8,314 nt of DNA. It comes from Thermoplasmata archaeon (GTDB lineage Archaea > Thermoplasmatota > Thermoplasmata > Thermoplasmatales > Thermoplasmataceae). The stretch covers positions 1-8,314 of the forward strand of contig JAJZKS010000068.1 in NCBI GenBank assembly GCA_021850835.1, in the 5' to 3' direction. Position 1 is the first letter of the stretch, and each line of letters opens with the position of its first letter. The position numbers and the translations under genes are program-made. Below are positions 1-6,016 of this stretch, piece by piece. Below the pieces are notes generated by a model, which saw only the letters and a program-made list of their open reading frames with translations, did no database searches and was not told the origin of the DNA.

Positions 1-1
1 T

Positions 2-760
2 ACTCTTAAGGGAGGCAGATTCTTCTCTCTGGACCAGAGGCAGATTATATATCCTGAAAAGAAAGTAAAGATAGATAAGAAAGGCAAGAGGGAGCAGTTT
101 GAGGTGCCCCTTGAGTCAGATGATCTTCAGAAACTCACCAAGACCGGGACAAACACAGTTCCCCTGGGGTCAGTCATCATGCTGCACAGGAAGGGCAATT
201 CCAATGTTGTCAATGATGTTGTGAACCTTGTGAAGAATAACCTCATCAAGGATGCAATCCTTGACGGAAGAGGAGTCATTGATGCCACCTCAAGCAGTTA
301 TGAAACCTCAAGGATCCTAGTTAACTCAATGGATTCAGAAACCATGAAGCATTACATCACAGCTGAGAAGTCAAAGAGAGCAAACTCATTTGTAATCAAC
401 CTTGAAGGAAAGGGAATAGTTGAGGACTTTCCCAATGATGTCATAGATTTCTTCATGTCAGCTTCATCACGGCCGGATCTCTACTTCTTCTCAACGGATT
501 TTCTTATGTTCACGTACGGGCCTGACTTCTTTGGAGACCTTGTGAACTTAATAAACAGCATAAGGCCAACCGGTGCCATCGTCATCATTGCAGATGATGA
601 GTACTATGAGAAAATCAGCCATTATTCAAATTTCACAATGCATTTCAAGGAAGTGAGCGGATATGCAGTTGTGAATTCGGCCCCTAAGGTCTTCTATGTT
701 GCAACCCCTGAATTCACCAACGATGGCTGGCCATCGCTTGTAATGCATGAAATTGTGTGA
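2..760 (+). CDS. KaiC/RAD55/GvpD-like protein, C-terminal part, degenerate second ATPase domain (5' partial)
   Basis: The frame is open from the window edge, so I read this as the last 252 residues of a longer protein; the GTG at 104, preceded by GGAG, is a possible but less likely start because the 34 codons before it look coding. The first visible residues (TLKGGRFFSLDQR) resemble the strand that closes a KaiC/GvpD-type RecA domain. From about residue 36 a second domain seems to start: the pattern VPLGSVIMLHRKGNSN sits where the family has 'GSVxLIxGxPGSGKT', but the GKT of the Walker A loop is absent. The rest alternates hydrophobic strands (IVIIADDEYY, KVFYVATPEF) with helices and has no recognisable catalytic residue. 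In the family such domains bind ATP and act in signalling or regulation; here the visible domain probably does not hydrolyse ATP. No membrane segment is seen. Family assignment is by pattern memory only and is moderate at best. The gene converges on the next one with a 19-base gap. Confidence 0.6.
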   Translation, partial: TLKGGRFFSLDQRQIIYPEKKVKIDKKGKREQFEVPLESDDLQKLTKTGTNTVPLGSVIMLHRKGNSNVVNDVVNLVKNNLIKDAILDGRGVIDATSSSYETSRILVNSMDSETMKHYITAEKSKRANSFVINLEGKGIVEDFPNDVIDFFMSASSRPDLYFFSTDFLMFTYGPDFFGDLVNLINSIRPTGAIVIIADDEYYEKISHYSNFTMHFKEVSGYAVVNSAPKVFYVATPEFTNDGWPSLVMHEIV

Positions 761-779
761 TCATCGAAATCTGGTAATG

Positions 780-1148
780 TCACTCTTCTGAAACATCTAC
801 AATTGTTATGTCCCTTATTGCCATAAGCGTGTCCTCGTTCTCTATGTCCCTGTCTTTCATTGTAATTTCAAGAAGTTCGGACAGCACTTCGTAAACAATA
901 TCAAAAGAGCGCTTGAATGCCCCTTTCACGCTGCCTCCAGAGATATCGCATGTTACAGTGACCCTGTTTCCGGAAACCTCAAAATCAATGGAACCTAGAG
1001 TTGTCTCCTGATCCTTGTTTGCCAGATTGTCTGTCACAGTGTCCCTTGCTATATGGAACTTGTTTCTTTCTGTGTCAACCGTCTTCAATAATTCCTGAAG
1101 CCTCTGAAAAGGGAGTACCATTGTTCCCTGGGAAGTAATCTTTACCAT
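780..1148 (-). CDS. Conserved-looking small protein of unknown function (122 aa)
   Basis: I do not recognise this family. The 122-residue product is soluble, with no signal peptide or membrane helix. It has an N-terminal helical stretch (about residues 14-45), then a strand-rich middle (SIDFEVSGNRVTVTCDISGG, about 53-72), then a helix (about 84-97) and a closing strand (IRDITIVDV, 111-119), which suggests a compact alpha/beta fold. One cysteine (Cys67) is present, and there is no metal-binding or catalytic motif. The ATG at 1148 fits a leaderless transcript from the TATA element centred at 1175, shared with hemB on the other strand. Pairing with hemB through a common promoter might mean joint control, but gives no function. 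The reading frame is free of stops and its amino-acid makeup is normal, so I consider it a real gene. Confidence 0.75.
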   Translation of the reverse strand: MVKITSQGTMVLPFQRLQELLKTVDTERNKFHIARDTVTDNLANKDQETTLGSIDFEVSGNRVTVTCDISGGSVKGAFKRSFDIVYEVLSELLEITMKDRDIENEDTLMAIRDITIVDVSEE

Positions 1149-1167
1149 GCTATCAGAACCCTATTCT

Positions 1168-1182
1168 CAATAAGTTTAATTG
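1168..1182. promoter_or_regulatory. Bidirectional TATA element between the 780-1148 gene and hemB
   Basis: The 15-base element CAATAAGTTTAATTG has complementary ends (CAAT/ATTG) and an A/T core that reads as a box A on both strands. Its centre at 1175 lies 27 bases before the hemB ATG (1203) and 27 bases before the minus-strand ATG (1148). Box A sits about 25-27 bases upstream of the start site in archaea, so both transcripts would begin at or next to their start codon, that is, be leaderless. No Shine-Dalgarno sequence precedes either ATG, which agrees with this. Confidence 0.6.
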
Positions 1183-1202
1183 CAGAAGGCAATTTATGCT
1201 TT

Positions 1203-2168
1203 ATGTTTCCTGTTTCACGCCCAAGGCGCCTGCGCAATAATGATAAAATCAGGGACCTAGTCTCTGAAACGATTCTTGACCCCAGAAAGCTCATTATGCC
1301 GATTTTCATTGACGAAACCGCAAAATCACCGGTTCCTGTACCTTCCATGCCAGGCATCTCCCGACAGACACTTGAGAGCCTCCCTGATTACATAGGTGAC
1401 CTGGATGAGGCAGGCGTCAGGAGCGTCCTGCTCTTCGGGATACCGAGGGAGAAGGATGACAGGGGGAGCTCTGCCTACCAGGAGGATGGAGTAGTCCAGG
1501 AATCCATAAGGGTTGCAAGGAAAATCACCAGGCAGGTTGTCATCGCTGACCTTTGCATGTGCGAGTATACTTCCCATGGGCATTGCGGCATCCTGCACGG
1601 CGAAGAGGTCGACAATGATTCGACGCTCGAAAGTTATGGGAAAATTGCATTGTCCTACGCCAAGGCTGGCGTGAACATTGTTGCCCCCAGCGGCATGATG
1701 GATGGGCAGGTTGGTTTTATAAGGCAATCCTTAGACCGTTCCGGCTACCACAACGTCCCAATTATGGCTTACAGCGCAAAGTACGCTTCAACAATGTACG
1801 GGCCGTTCAGGAATGCAGCCGATTCTACTCCCTCTTTTGGAGACAGGAGGTCTTACCAGATGGACCCAAGGAATTCTAGGGAAGCGATGATGGAAATTGA
1901 ACGGGATCTCAATGAGGGCGCAGACATCATAATGGTGAAACCGGCTTTGCCCTATCTTGACATCATTAGCAGGGCAAGGGAATCTTTCGATGCCCCCATT
2001 GCAGCATACAGTGTCAGCGGAGAATACACCATGATCAGGATGGCTGTGGACAACGGCTACCTTGCGCCCGGAGCAATAGAGGAAAGTGTCACCTCCATCT
2101 TCAGGGCAGGCGCTGACATGGTGATTACCTATTTCGCTGAATACCTATGTAAGAATAATATAGAATAA
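1203..2168 (+). CDS. hemB: Porphobilinogen synthase (delta-aminolevulinic acid dehydratase)
   Basis: The enzyme condenses two molecules of 5-aminolevulinate into porphobilinogen, the second common step of heme, siroheme and corrin synthesis, in the cytoplasm. The 321-residue length is normal for the family. The zinc-site signature is intact: DLCMCEYTSHGHCG at about 116-129, with Cys118, Cys120 and Cys128. Both Schiff-base lysines are visible: Lys193 in MAYSAKYAS and Lys246 in MVKPALPYLD. The YGPFRNAADS segment (199-208) and the basic stretch at 215-223 (RRSYQMDPR) are also typical. The three-cysteine motif indicates the zinc-dependent rather than the magnesium-only active-site type. The ATG at 1203 is chosen because a TATA element is centred 27 bases before it, giving a leaderless message. 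No other heme-pathway gene is in the window, so it appears to be transcribed alone, divergently from a small unknown gene. Nothing suggests damage. Confidence 0.97.
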   Translation: MFPVSRPRRLRNNDKIRDLVSETILDPRKLIMPIFIDETAKSPVPVPSMPGISRQTLESLPDYIGDLDEAGVRSVLLFGIPREKDDRGSSAYQEDGVVQESIRVARKITRQVVIADLCMCEYTSHGHCGILHGEEVDNDSTLESYGKIALSYAKAGVNIVAPSGMMDGQVGFIRQSLDRSGYHNVPIMAYSAKYASTMYGPFRNAADSTPSFGDRRSYQMDPRNSREAMMEIERDLNEGADIIMVKPALPYLDIISRARESFDAPIAAYSVSGEYTMIRMAVDNGYLAPGAIEESVTSIFRAGADMVITYFAEYLCKNNIE

Positions 2169-2194
2169 AGCCATTTTTGCACCTATCTTCACTG

Positions 2195-2229
2195 TTAATA
2201 TAGGAATTCCAGATCGTGTAATAAGGTGA
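2195..2229 (+). promoter_or_regulatory. Peroxiredoxin promoter and ribosome binding site
   Basis: An A/T element (TTAATATA, 2195-2202) could act as box A, placing transcription start near 2224-2228. A short AAGGTGA (2223-2229) matches the Shine-Dalgarno consensus and ends 8 bases before the ATG at 2238. The two signals nearly overlap: if the RBS is used, initiation must be at or before about 2222. The short T-run at 2174-2178 just upstream may serve as the end signal for hemB. Confidence 0.4.
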
Positions 2230-2237
2230 AATAAAAA

Positions 2238-2852
2238 ATGCCAGTACATCTAGGACAAAAAGCGCCGGACTTTACCATAAACTCGACACAGGGACCCATA
2301 ACATTTTCCGACTACAAGGGAAAGTGGGTTCTGCTATTCTCGCACCCTGCGGACTTTACTCCAGTGTGCACTACTGAGTTTATGGCCTTTACAGAAAACT
2401 TCGATGAATTCAAGAAACTGGGTGTAGAGCTCATCGGCCTCAGCGTAGACAGCATATACAGCCATATTGCATGGCTCAAGGATATCAAGGAAAAGTATGG
2501 TGTTGAGGTTCCGTTCCCCGTGCTCGCTGACCTGGAAAAGGAAGTAGCCAGGGAGTATAACCTCATGGATGAAAAAGTGGGCACGACTGTAAGGGGCGTC
2601 TTCCTTATAGACCCAAACCAGACAATCAGATGGATGGTATACTATCCTGCAGAAGTTGGAAGGAACATGAGGGAAATCATCAGGGTCATCAAAGCATTCC
2701 AGTTTAACTGGGACAAGAAGCTCGCAACACCCGCAAACTGGGAACCGGGAACTGAGGGAATTGCATCAGCGCCGAATACCTTCAAGGGAGCGCTTGAGAG
2801 GGAAAAGGAAGCTGGCGCAGAGAGATGGTACCTCAAGAGAGTCAAAGCCTGA
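2238..2852 (+). CDS. Peroxiredoxin, archaeal Prx6-type, with a single cysteine
   Basis: This thiol peroxidase reduces hydrogen peroxide and organic hydroperoxides in the cytoplasm. The thioredoxin-fold AhpC/TSA part covers about residues 3-150. The active site PADFTPVC (37-44) gives Pro37, Thr41 and the peroxidatic Cys44; Arg119 in TVRGVFLIDP fits the conserved activating arginine. Residues 151-204 form the extra C-terminal domain of the Prx6 group, including KAFQFNW and a TPANWEPG turn. The 204 residues are slightly short for archaeal members. Cys44 is the only cysteine in the whole protein: the C-terminal resolving cysteines known from Aeropyrum-type enzymes are absent, so an external thiol should recycle it. 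The ATG at 2238 follows AAGGTGA at good spacing. The next gene starts inside or just after its 3' end, so the two may be co-transcribed. Confidence 0.95.
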   Translation: MPVHLGQKAPDFTINSTQGPITFSDYKGKWVLLFSHPADFTPVCTTEFMAFTENFDEFKKLGVELIGLSVDSIYSHIAWLKDIKEKYGVEVPFPVLADLEKEVAREYNLMDEKVGTTVRGVFLIDPNQTIRWMVYYPAEVGRNMREIIRVIKAFQFNWDKKLATPANWEPGTEGIASAPNTFKGALEREKEAGAERWYLKRVKA

Positions 2853-3196
2853 TTGCCTTGACTAACTGCGCAATGTACAATCTTTCCGTGGGGTCAATCC
2901 ACCCCTCGGTAATTTGTGTTGAACTCTCCAAACTTCTTCCCTCGCTGGATTCCCTGGCTGATCTCCTTAACTCAGAGTATGTTGAGGAAGGATTGCCGGA
3001 ATTCATTGAAAATTTTTCAAGGACAGATGAAGTTCTTCCCACTGACAAGACAATCGGTTTTGTTGTTCTCAACAGCACTAAGAAGATGGTGTCCTTTTCC
3101 TTCAGTTTAGTAGAGCCTGAAACAAAGGAAGGGCTTATCAGGGCAGGGGAGAAATTCAGGCAGATAGGCTACACCGTGGACCTAGACCTGCCATAA
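2825..3196 (+). CDS. Small protein of unknown function (107 or 123 aa) downstream of peroxiredoxin
   Basis: I do not recognise the family. The reading frame runs to a TAA at 3194 and is mostly helical in the first half (ELSKLLPSLDSLADLLNSEY), followed by a strand pair (TIGFVVLNSTKKMVSFSFSLVEP) and a final helix-strand (EGLIRAGEKFRQIGYTVDLDLP), a small alpha/beta fold. No signal peptide, membrane helix or metal motif is present. The start is uncertain: the ATG at 2825 overlaps the peroxiredoxin gene by 28 bases, while ATG 2873 begins 20 bases after its stop and gives 107 residues. Neither has a clear Shine-Dalgarno sequence; I favour 2873 slightly, because the 16 residues before it are read over the peroxiredoxin tail. 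Co-transcription with the peroxiredoxin is likely from spacing, but a redox role is only a guess. Confidence 0.65.
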   Translation: MVPQESQSLIALTNCAMYNLSVGSIHPSVICVELSKLLPSLDSLADLLNSEYVEEGLPEFIENFSRTDEVLPTDKTIGFVVLNSTKKMVSFSFSLVEPETKEGLIRAGEKFRQIGYTVDLDLP

Positions 3197-3216
3197 TTTC
3201 CAATTTGTACAGTCAT

Positions 3217-3224
3217 CTTAAACT
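3217..3224 (+). promoter_or_regulatory. TATA box of the DUF5680-type gene
   Basis: CTTAAACT is centred about 25 bases before the ATG at 3246, the spacing expected for a leaderless archaeal message. No ribosome binding site lies between the box and the start codon. Confidence 0.45.
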
Positions 3225-3245
3225 ACACCGTACCTATGAACCATA

Positions 3246-3710
3246 ATGCCTCATATCTCACGGCCATTCGTGGAGTTTCTTATTGAAGCAAAGAAGAAGA
3301 CGTACGCCTCTGAATCACCTGAAACTGTTTCTGAGCCATCTCTGGAATCTTCAAGGCAACTTCAGTATTCAAAGGGCAGATATCTCTACAGGGACATCTA
3401 TTTCGGTTCTGAACAGTTCTCCGGCATAGAGGTCGTGTACGAAGGGCAAACACCCATCTGGACAATGGTGTACAGCGGAGGAACCACATCGCCATTGGAT
3501 TCTAGGGAAATATATTCCTTTTTGAAGAGGGCTCTCCGGAGCCTATCTCTGGATTTTCCAGCCAGAGGCCCAAGGATTTTCAGGGAAGGAGAATTTACTT
3601 ACGAGAACAATTATGAAGGCTCTATTGAAAAATTCACCGGAGAAGAATTGATCCTGCTAAATGAAAGTGAAGTTTATCGCCTTGTCTATTATGGAGGCTT
3701 GATCAGATAA
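3246..3710 (+). CDS. DUF5680-type protein, stand-alone
   Basis: The protein matches, from memory, the DUF5680 family, which in Firmicutes is often the C-terminal part of Xre-type helix-turn-helix regulators and also occurs alone. Recognisable blocks in order: FLIEAKKKTYAS (11-22), LQYSKGRYLYRDIYFG (39-54), FSGIEVVYEGQTPIWTMVYSGG (about 58-79), then a helix (SREIYSFLKRAL, 86-97) and the closing YRLVYYGGLI (144-153). The 154 residues would be a complete domain without any DNA-binding part. The many aromatic residues (tryptophan 72, about a dozen tyrosines) line up with the bacterial pattern. No enzymatic activity is established for the family, so no function is given. The start ATG at 3246 fits the TATA box 25 bases upstream. 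It is probably transcribed alone: tatA, 93 bases on, has its own promoter. Its presence in an archaeon may point to old transfer, though base use does not stand out. Confidence 0.75.
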   Translation: MPHISRPFVEFLIEAKKKTYASESPETVSEPSLESSRQLQYSKGRYLYRDIYFGSEQFSGIEVVYEGQTPIWTMVYSGGTTSPLDSREIYSFLKRALRSLSLDFPARGPRIFREGEFTYENNYEGSIEKFTGEELILLNESEVYRLVYYGGLIR

Positions 3711-3773
3711 CCCTAAGATATTAGTGAGATTTGCAGATGCCGCATTTTCCAATGGCCTGCAGATACTCTAAAA

Positions 3774-3786
3774 GATTAAATAAATA
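3774..3786 (+). promoter_or_regulatory. tatA promoter (box A)
   Basis: The stretch GATTAAATAAATA carries a TTAAATAA box A centred about 24 bases before the tatA ATG (3804), with an A-rich purine run (AAAAGA, 3770-3775) in the position of a TFB recognition element. This predicts a leaderless tatAC message. It is one of the two clearest promoters in the window. Confidence 0.65.
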
Positions 3787-3803
3787 GCCAATATACATAG
3801 CTT

Positions 3804-4109
3804 ATGTGGGACAACATCGGTGGCTGGATCATCATATTGGTTGTTGCACTGGTCTTATTCGGTGGTGCGAAAAAGATCCCTGATTTCGCAAGGAATCTGG
3901 GAAGAGCCACTGGGGAGTTCAAAAGGGGCCAGGTTGAGCTTGAGACAGAGCTCAAGAAAGCCATGTACTCAACCCCGGAAGCACCTTCTGAGCGCACAAA
4001 GGTTAATTACGCTGAAGCTGCAAAGAACCTGGGAATAGACCCTGCAAACAAGACAGATGAGCAGTTGAGCCAGGAAATATCGGACGTACTGAAAACCAGT
4101 GGCAAATGA
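3804..4109 (+). CDS. tatA: Twin-arginine translocase subunit TatA
   Basis: TatA oligomers form the membrane passage through which the Tat system exports folded proteins. The architecture is classic: a very short N-terminus (MWDNIGGW), one membrane helix at about 8-20, the FG hinge (Phe19-Gly20), then the amphipathic helix with GAKKIPDFARNLGRATGEFKRG (21-42), and a charged cytoplasmic tail to residue 101. The conserved Phe-Gly, Lys-Ile-Pro and Arg-Asn-Leu-Gly positions are all present. The residue before the helix that often is Glu/Gln in other TatA proteins is not obvious here; Asp3 is the only acidic residue there. The ATG at 3804 sits 24 bases after a strong box A. The stop codon overlaps the tatC start as ATGA, so the two genes are one operon and probably translationally coupled. 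No tatB is visible, as is usual in archaea. Confidence 0.95.
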   Translation: MWDNIGGWIIILVVALVLFGGAKKIPDFARNLGRATGEFKRGQVELETELKKAMYSTPEAPSERTKVNYAEAAKNLGIDPANKTDEQLSQEISDVLKTSGK

Positions 4110-4933
4110 ACCAGGACGACATTATTCCGATAGTATTTCGGAATCTTGACGAGCTACGGCACAGAGTAGTGCGAATTCTAGCCGTATTTCTGCTTTTTTT
4201 CGCATTCCTGCTTTTTTTCAGCATCCGTGACGTAACCTTTTTCGGAAGGACATTTCCTTTCGTTTATCCAGACATCTACCACAATATATCAGCACAACTC
4301 CTCCAGGCAATAGAGAAATGGGTTCTTCTGCCTGATACAAAGCTCATCATAGTGAAGCCTGCTGATGGCCTAACTGCAGACGCTTATGTATCCATGTTTA
4401 TTTCCCTGATTCTGTCCATGCCAGTGATAGTGTATGAGATCAGCATGTTCCTCGGCCCGGCGCTGAAAAAGAGTGAAAAACTCCTGCTCAGGACGATACT
4501 TGTTCCGGCAAGCCTACTTTTCCTTGCTGGCTCATTAATGGGGCTGCTCTGGATCGCACCCACGCTGTTCAGGATATTCAACAATTTTGACGTGGGGGTT
4601 GGTTCCCAGACCACCATGAGCCTCATGAGTTTCATATCTTTCCTGATAATCTACATCATAAGCTTCGGTTTTTCCTTTGAGGTCCCGGTATTCATGTATG
4701 GCCTTACAAGGGCCGGAATCGTAATGGCGGAGACATGGGCAAAGAACTGGAGGTATGCGGTAATCGGCTCGCTCTTTTTTGGCCTTATTTTTTCACCCGG
4801 CGTTACAGGGTTTACTGAGGTGCTGATGGCGCTTCCAATGATTGGCCTTTACTTCTCAGGCATATACTTCACCAGAAGGTATGAAAGGAAGTTTGGCGCC
4901 AAGGATTCAAATACTGTTTCTGAACCTTTCTAG
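4106..4933 (+). CDS. tatC: Twin-arginine translocase subunit TatC
   Basis: TatC recognises twin-arginine signal peptides and recruits TatA. The 275 residues carry about six membrane helices: roughly 22-40, 94-115, 130-152, 173-193, 214-232 and 234-254. The N-terminal signal-peptide-binding motif reads NLDELRHR (13-20), and the second family signature is FEVPV (191-195) with Glu192, equivalent by alignment to the important glutamate of bacterial TatC. Other family landmarks are GPAL (117-120) after helix 2 and FSPG (229-232) before helix 6. The first outer loop (about 41-93) is moderately long. Translation starts within the tatA stop codon (ATGA), without a strong Shine-Dalgarno sequence, so coupling is likely. 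The first helix is encoded with two T7 runs (see repeat entry). The last 27 bases overlap the 3' end of the convergent crotonase-like gene. Confidence 0.95.
   Translation: MNQDDIIPIVFRNLDELRHRVVRILAVFLLFFAFLLFFSIRDVTFFGRTFPFVYPDIYHNISAQLLQAIEKWVLLPDTKLIIVKPADGLTADAYVSMFISLILSMPVIVYEISMFLGPALKKSEKLLLRTILVPASLLFLAGSLMGLLWIAPTLFRIFNNFDVGVGSQTTMSLMSFISFLIIYIISFGFSFEVPVFMYGLTRAGIVMAETWAKNWRYAVIGSLFFGLIFSPGVTGFTEVLMALPMIGLYFSGIYFTRRYERKFGAKDSNTVSEPF
4190..4219 (+). repeat. Two T7 runs in an 18-base direct repeat within tatC
   Basis: CTGCTTTTTTTC occurs at 4190-4201 and again at 4208-4219, 18 bases (six codons) apart, coding for the repeated FLLFF in the first TatC helix. Archaeal RNA polymerase can stop at runs of about five or more T in the coding strand, so these tracts, about 90-110 bases into tatC, could cause partial termination. 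This role is inference; codons for Phe alone do not force T7 runs, because TTC is available and used nearby. Confidence 0.5.
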
Positions 4934-5623
4934 TTGCATCATGGTCAAGCAGGTAGGATCGTATATTTTGAAAAACAGGTCATCAAGGATATAGCGGTTC
5001 TGTGAACCCTGGTATCCGTTTTTGATTATTCTGAAGAGCCTAGATTCAACGTTCCTAGCATGTCCAAGGGCATGTCGCTGGAAGTTTTCACTGCTAACGA
5101 ATTCCTTCACTATTCCTGCCTCCTTAGCCTCCATGGCGTCAAAAATCTTCCCCTTCTTTATGAGGGAGTATGCCAGGCCCGAATATCTATCAGGCACTTC
5201 AGGAAGGATCCCCGTTAGGGATGGCAGGCCGAATGCAACCTCAGGCATTCCAAATTTTGAACGTTCTGTGGCTATTACTATGTCTGAACAAAGTGCCAGT
5301 TCAAGACCCAATCCAAGGGCATAACCGTCTATTGCACTTATGATTGCCCGCTTTGAAGCCAGCATGGTCTTTGCGATTGTGGTTCCCAGCGAATAAGCCT
5401 CTCTGAGGTGCATCTTGTCGCTTATGCGCTTACAATCAGAAGTGTATCCCATGCAGAAGGCACGCTTGCTGTCTGAAGTTAGCAGAATTGGAGAATCGCC
5501 ACTGGAACTTGCATCGGTAATGGCTATGAGCAGGTCACGGAGCCCATCATTGTTCAGGCAACTGTTTACTCCGTTGGAAATGACTATCTTGTTGACTCCT
5601 TCGCTTTCTTCTATGGAAACCAT
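4907..5623 (-). CDS. Enoyl-CoA hydratase/isomerase (crotonase) family protein
   Basis: Crotonase-fold enzymes act on acyl-CoA thioesters, mostly hydration or isomerisation in fatty-acid or amino-acid breakdown; the exact substrate cannot be told. With the ATG at 5623 the protein has 238 residues. Family blocks: SKRAFCMGYTSD (about 52-63, first oxyanion-hole strand), AIDGYALGLGLELALCSDIVIA (about 97-118) and KFGMPEVAFGL (about 123-133). Glu108 and Glu128 match the two catalytic glutamates of rat enoyl-CoA hydratase (Glu144, Glu164), which favours true hydratase-type acid/base chemistry. The residue equal to rat Gly141 is Leu105, an unusual change in the second oxyanion-hole loop. The C-terminus is short and lacks the usual 'AFLEKRxP.F' ending. 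Upstream in-frame TTG codons (5692, 5659) are rejected because homology starts at MVSIEESEGVNK. A likely box A lies at 5666-5673. The stop overlaps the tatC 3' end by 27 bases on the opposite strand. Confidence 0.85.
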   Translation of the reverse strand: MVSIEESEGVNKIVISNGVNSCLNNDGLRDLLIAITDASSSGDSPILLTSDSKRAFCMGYTSDCKRISDKMHLREAYSLGTTIAKTMLASKRAIISAIDGYALGLGLELALCSDIVIATERSKFGMPEVAFGLPSLTGILPEVPDRYSGLAYSLIKKGKIFDAMEAKEAGIVKEFVSSENFQRHALGHARNVESRLFRIIKNGYQGSQNRYILDDLFFKIYDPTCLTMMQLERFRNSI

Positions 5624-5665
5624 CGGCGTACGAGTAATTGGCAACCTTTCAGTGATCAATGAGGT

Positions 5666-5673
5666 AATTAAAA
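5666..5673 (-). promoter_or_regulatory. Possible TATA box of the crotonase-family gene
   Basis: Read on the minus strand, TTTTAATT lies about 46 bases before the ATG at 5623. It would start transcription near 5643, leaving a 20-base leader. An alternative A/T tract, the oligo-A run from about 5701 to 5716 on the minus strand, is further upstream. Confidence 0.35.
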
Positions 5674-5787
5674 TTTCACCACTGCAGTACAAACCTCAAA
5701 TTTTTTTCGTTTTTGAACGCATAAGCCGCAAAACACAAAAATAGACGGGACGAGCAAAGGGTTGAATAAATAGGAATAGTGCCATGC

Positions 5788-5829
5788 TTTCCTTTACGGA
5801 TTAACATTGCTTTGTTTCCTTAATGGATT
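5788..5829. repeat. Imperfect 15-base direct repeat, possible operator
   Basis: TTTCCTTTACGGATT (5788-5802) and TTTCCTTAATGGATT (5815-5829) agree at 13 of 15 positions and start 27 bases apart. The pair ends about 35 bases before the box A at 5865, a place where an activator could bind on one face of the helix region. No such copies are seen elsewhere in the window. Confidence 0.4.
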
Positions 5830-5864
5830 TGGAGCAAACCATAAGTCCGTTGACGGGCCTATAG

Positions 5865-5872
5865 TTTTATAA
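5865..5872 (+). promoter_or_regulatory. Strong box A upstream of the four-helix membrane protein
   Basis: TTTTATAA followed by GG is a near-ideal archaeal box A. Transcription would start near 5892-5898. As the membrane-protein ATG is at 6042, the message would carry a leader of about 145-150 bases, unlike the leaderless genes elsewhere in the window. Confidence 0.55.
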
Positions 5873-5920
5873 GGCGTAAGAACCAGAAGAGGCCAAAACC
5901 TGTGTCAGTTCGGAGTTCAT

Positions 5921-6016
5921 ATGGATTGGGTCAGTCGTATCTTTGTACACTTGTTTGAGTCTCCAGGCCACCCCAGTAAAGGTGGGGACAACCAGGGTAT
6001 GTTGGCTTTCTGGTAA
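5921..6016 (+). CDS. Possible 31-residue small ORF in the leader of the membrane-protein gene
   Basis: This is the first ATG after the predicted start site at about 5895, and CGGAG (5911-5915) precedes it by 5 bases as a usable Shine-Dalgarno sequence. The predicted peptide begins MDWVSRIFVHLF and ends QGMLAFW, with an aromatic and hydrophobic first third and a Gly/Pro/Lys middle. It resembles nothing I know. It could be a small protein, a leader peptide that controls the gene behind it, or chance. Its frame differs from that of the following gene. Confidence 0.25.
   Translation: MDWVSRIFVHLFESPGHPSKGGDNQGMLAFW

Noticed and set aside
1326..1727. Minus-strand open frame of 133 codons
   Set aside because: It lies wholly inside hemB, whose conserved motifs are on the plus strand; the minus translation has unnatural His/Pro/Arg-rich composition.
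5624..5692. 23-residue N-terminal extension of the crotonase-family protein from TTG 5692
   Set aside because: Family similarity begins at the ATG 5623; the probable box A falls inside the extension, and the GAGGT before the TTG is directly adjacent, too close to act as a ribosome site.
5022..5744. Plus-strand open frames of 100 and 109 codons
   Set aside because: They lie opposite the crotonase-family gene, which has clear family motifs; the plus translations have no recognisable pattern.
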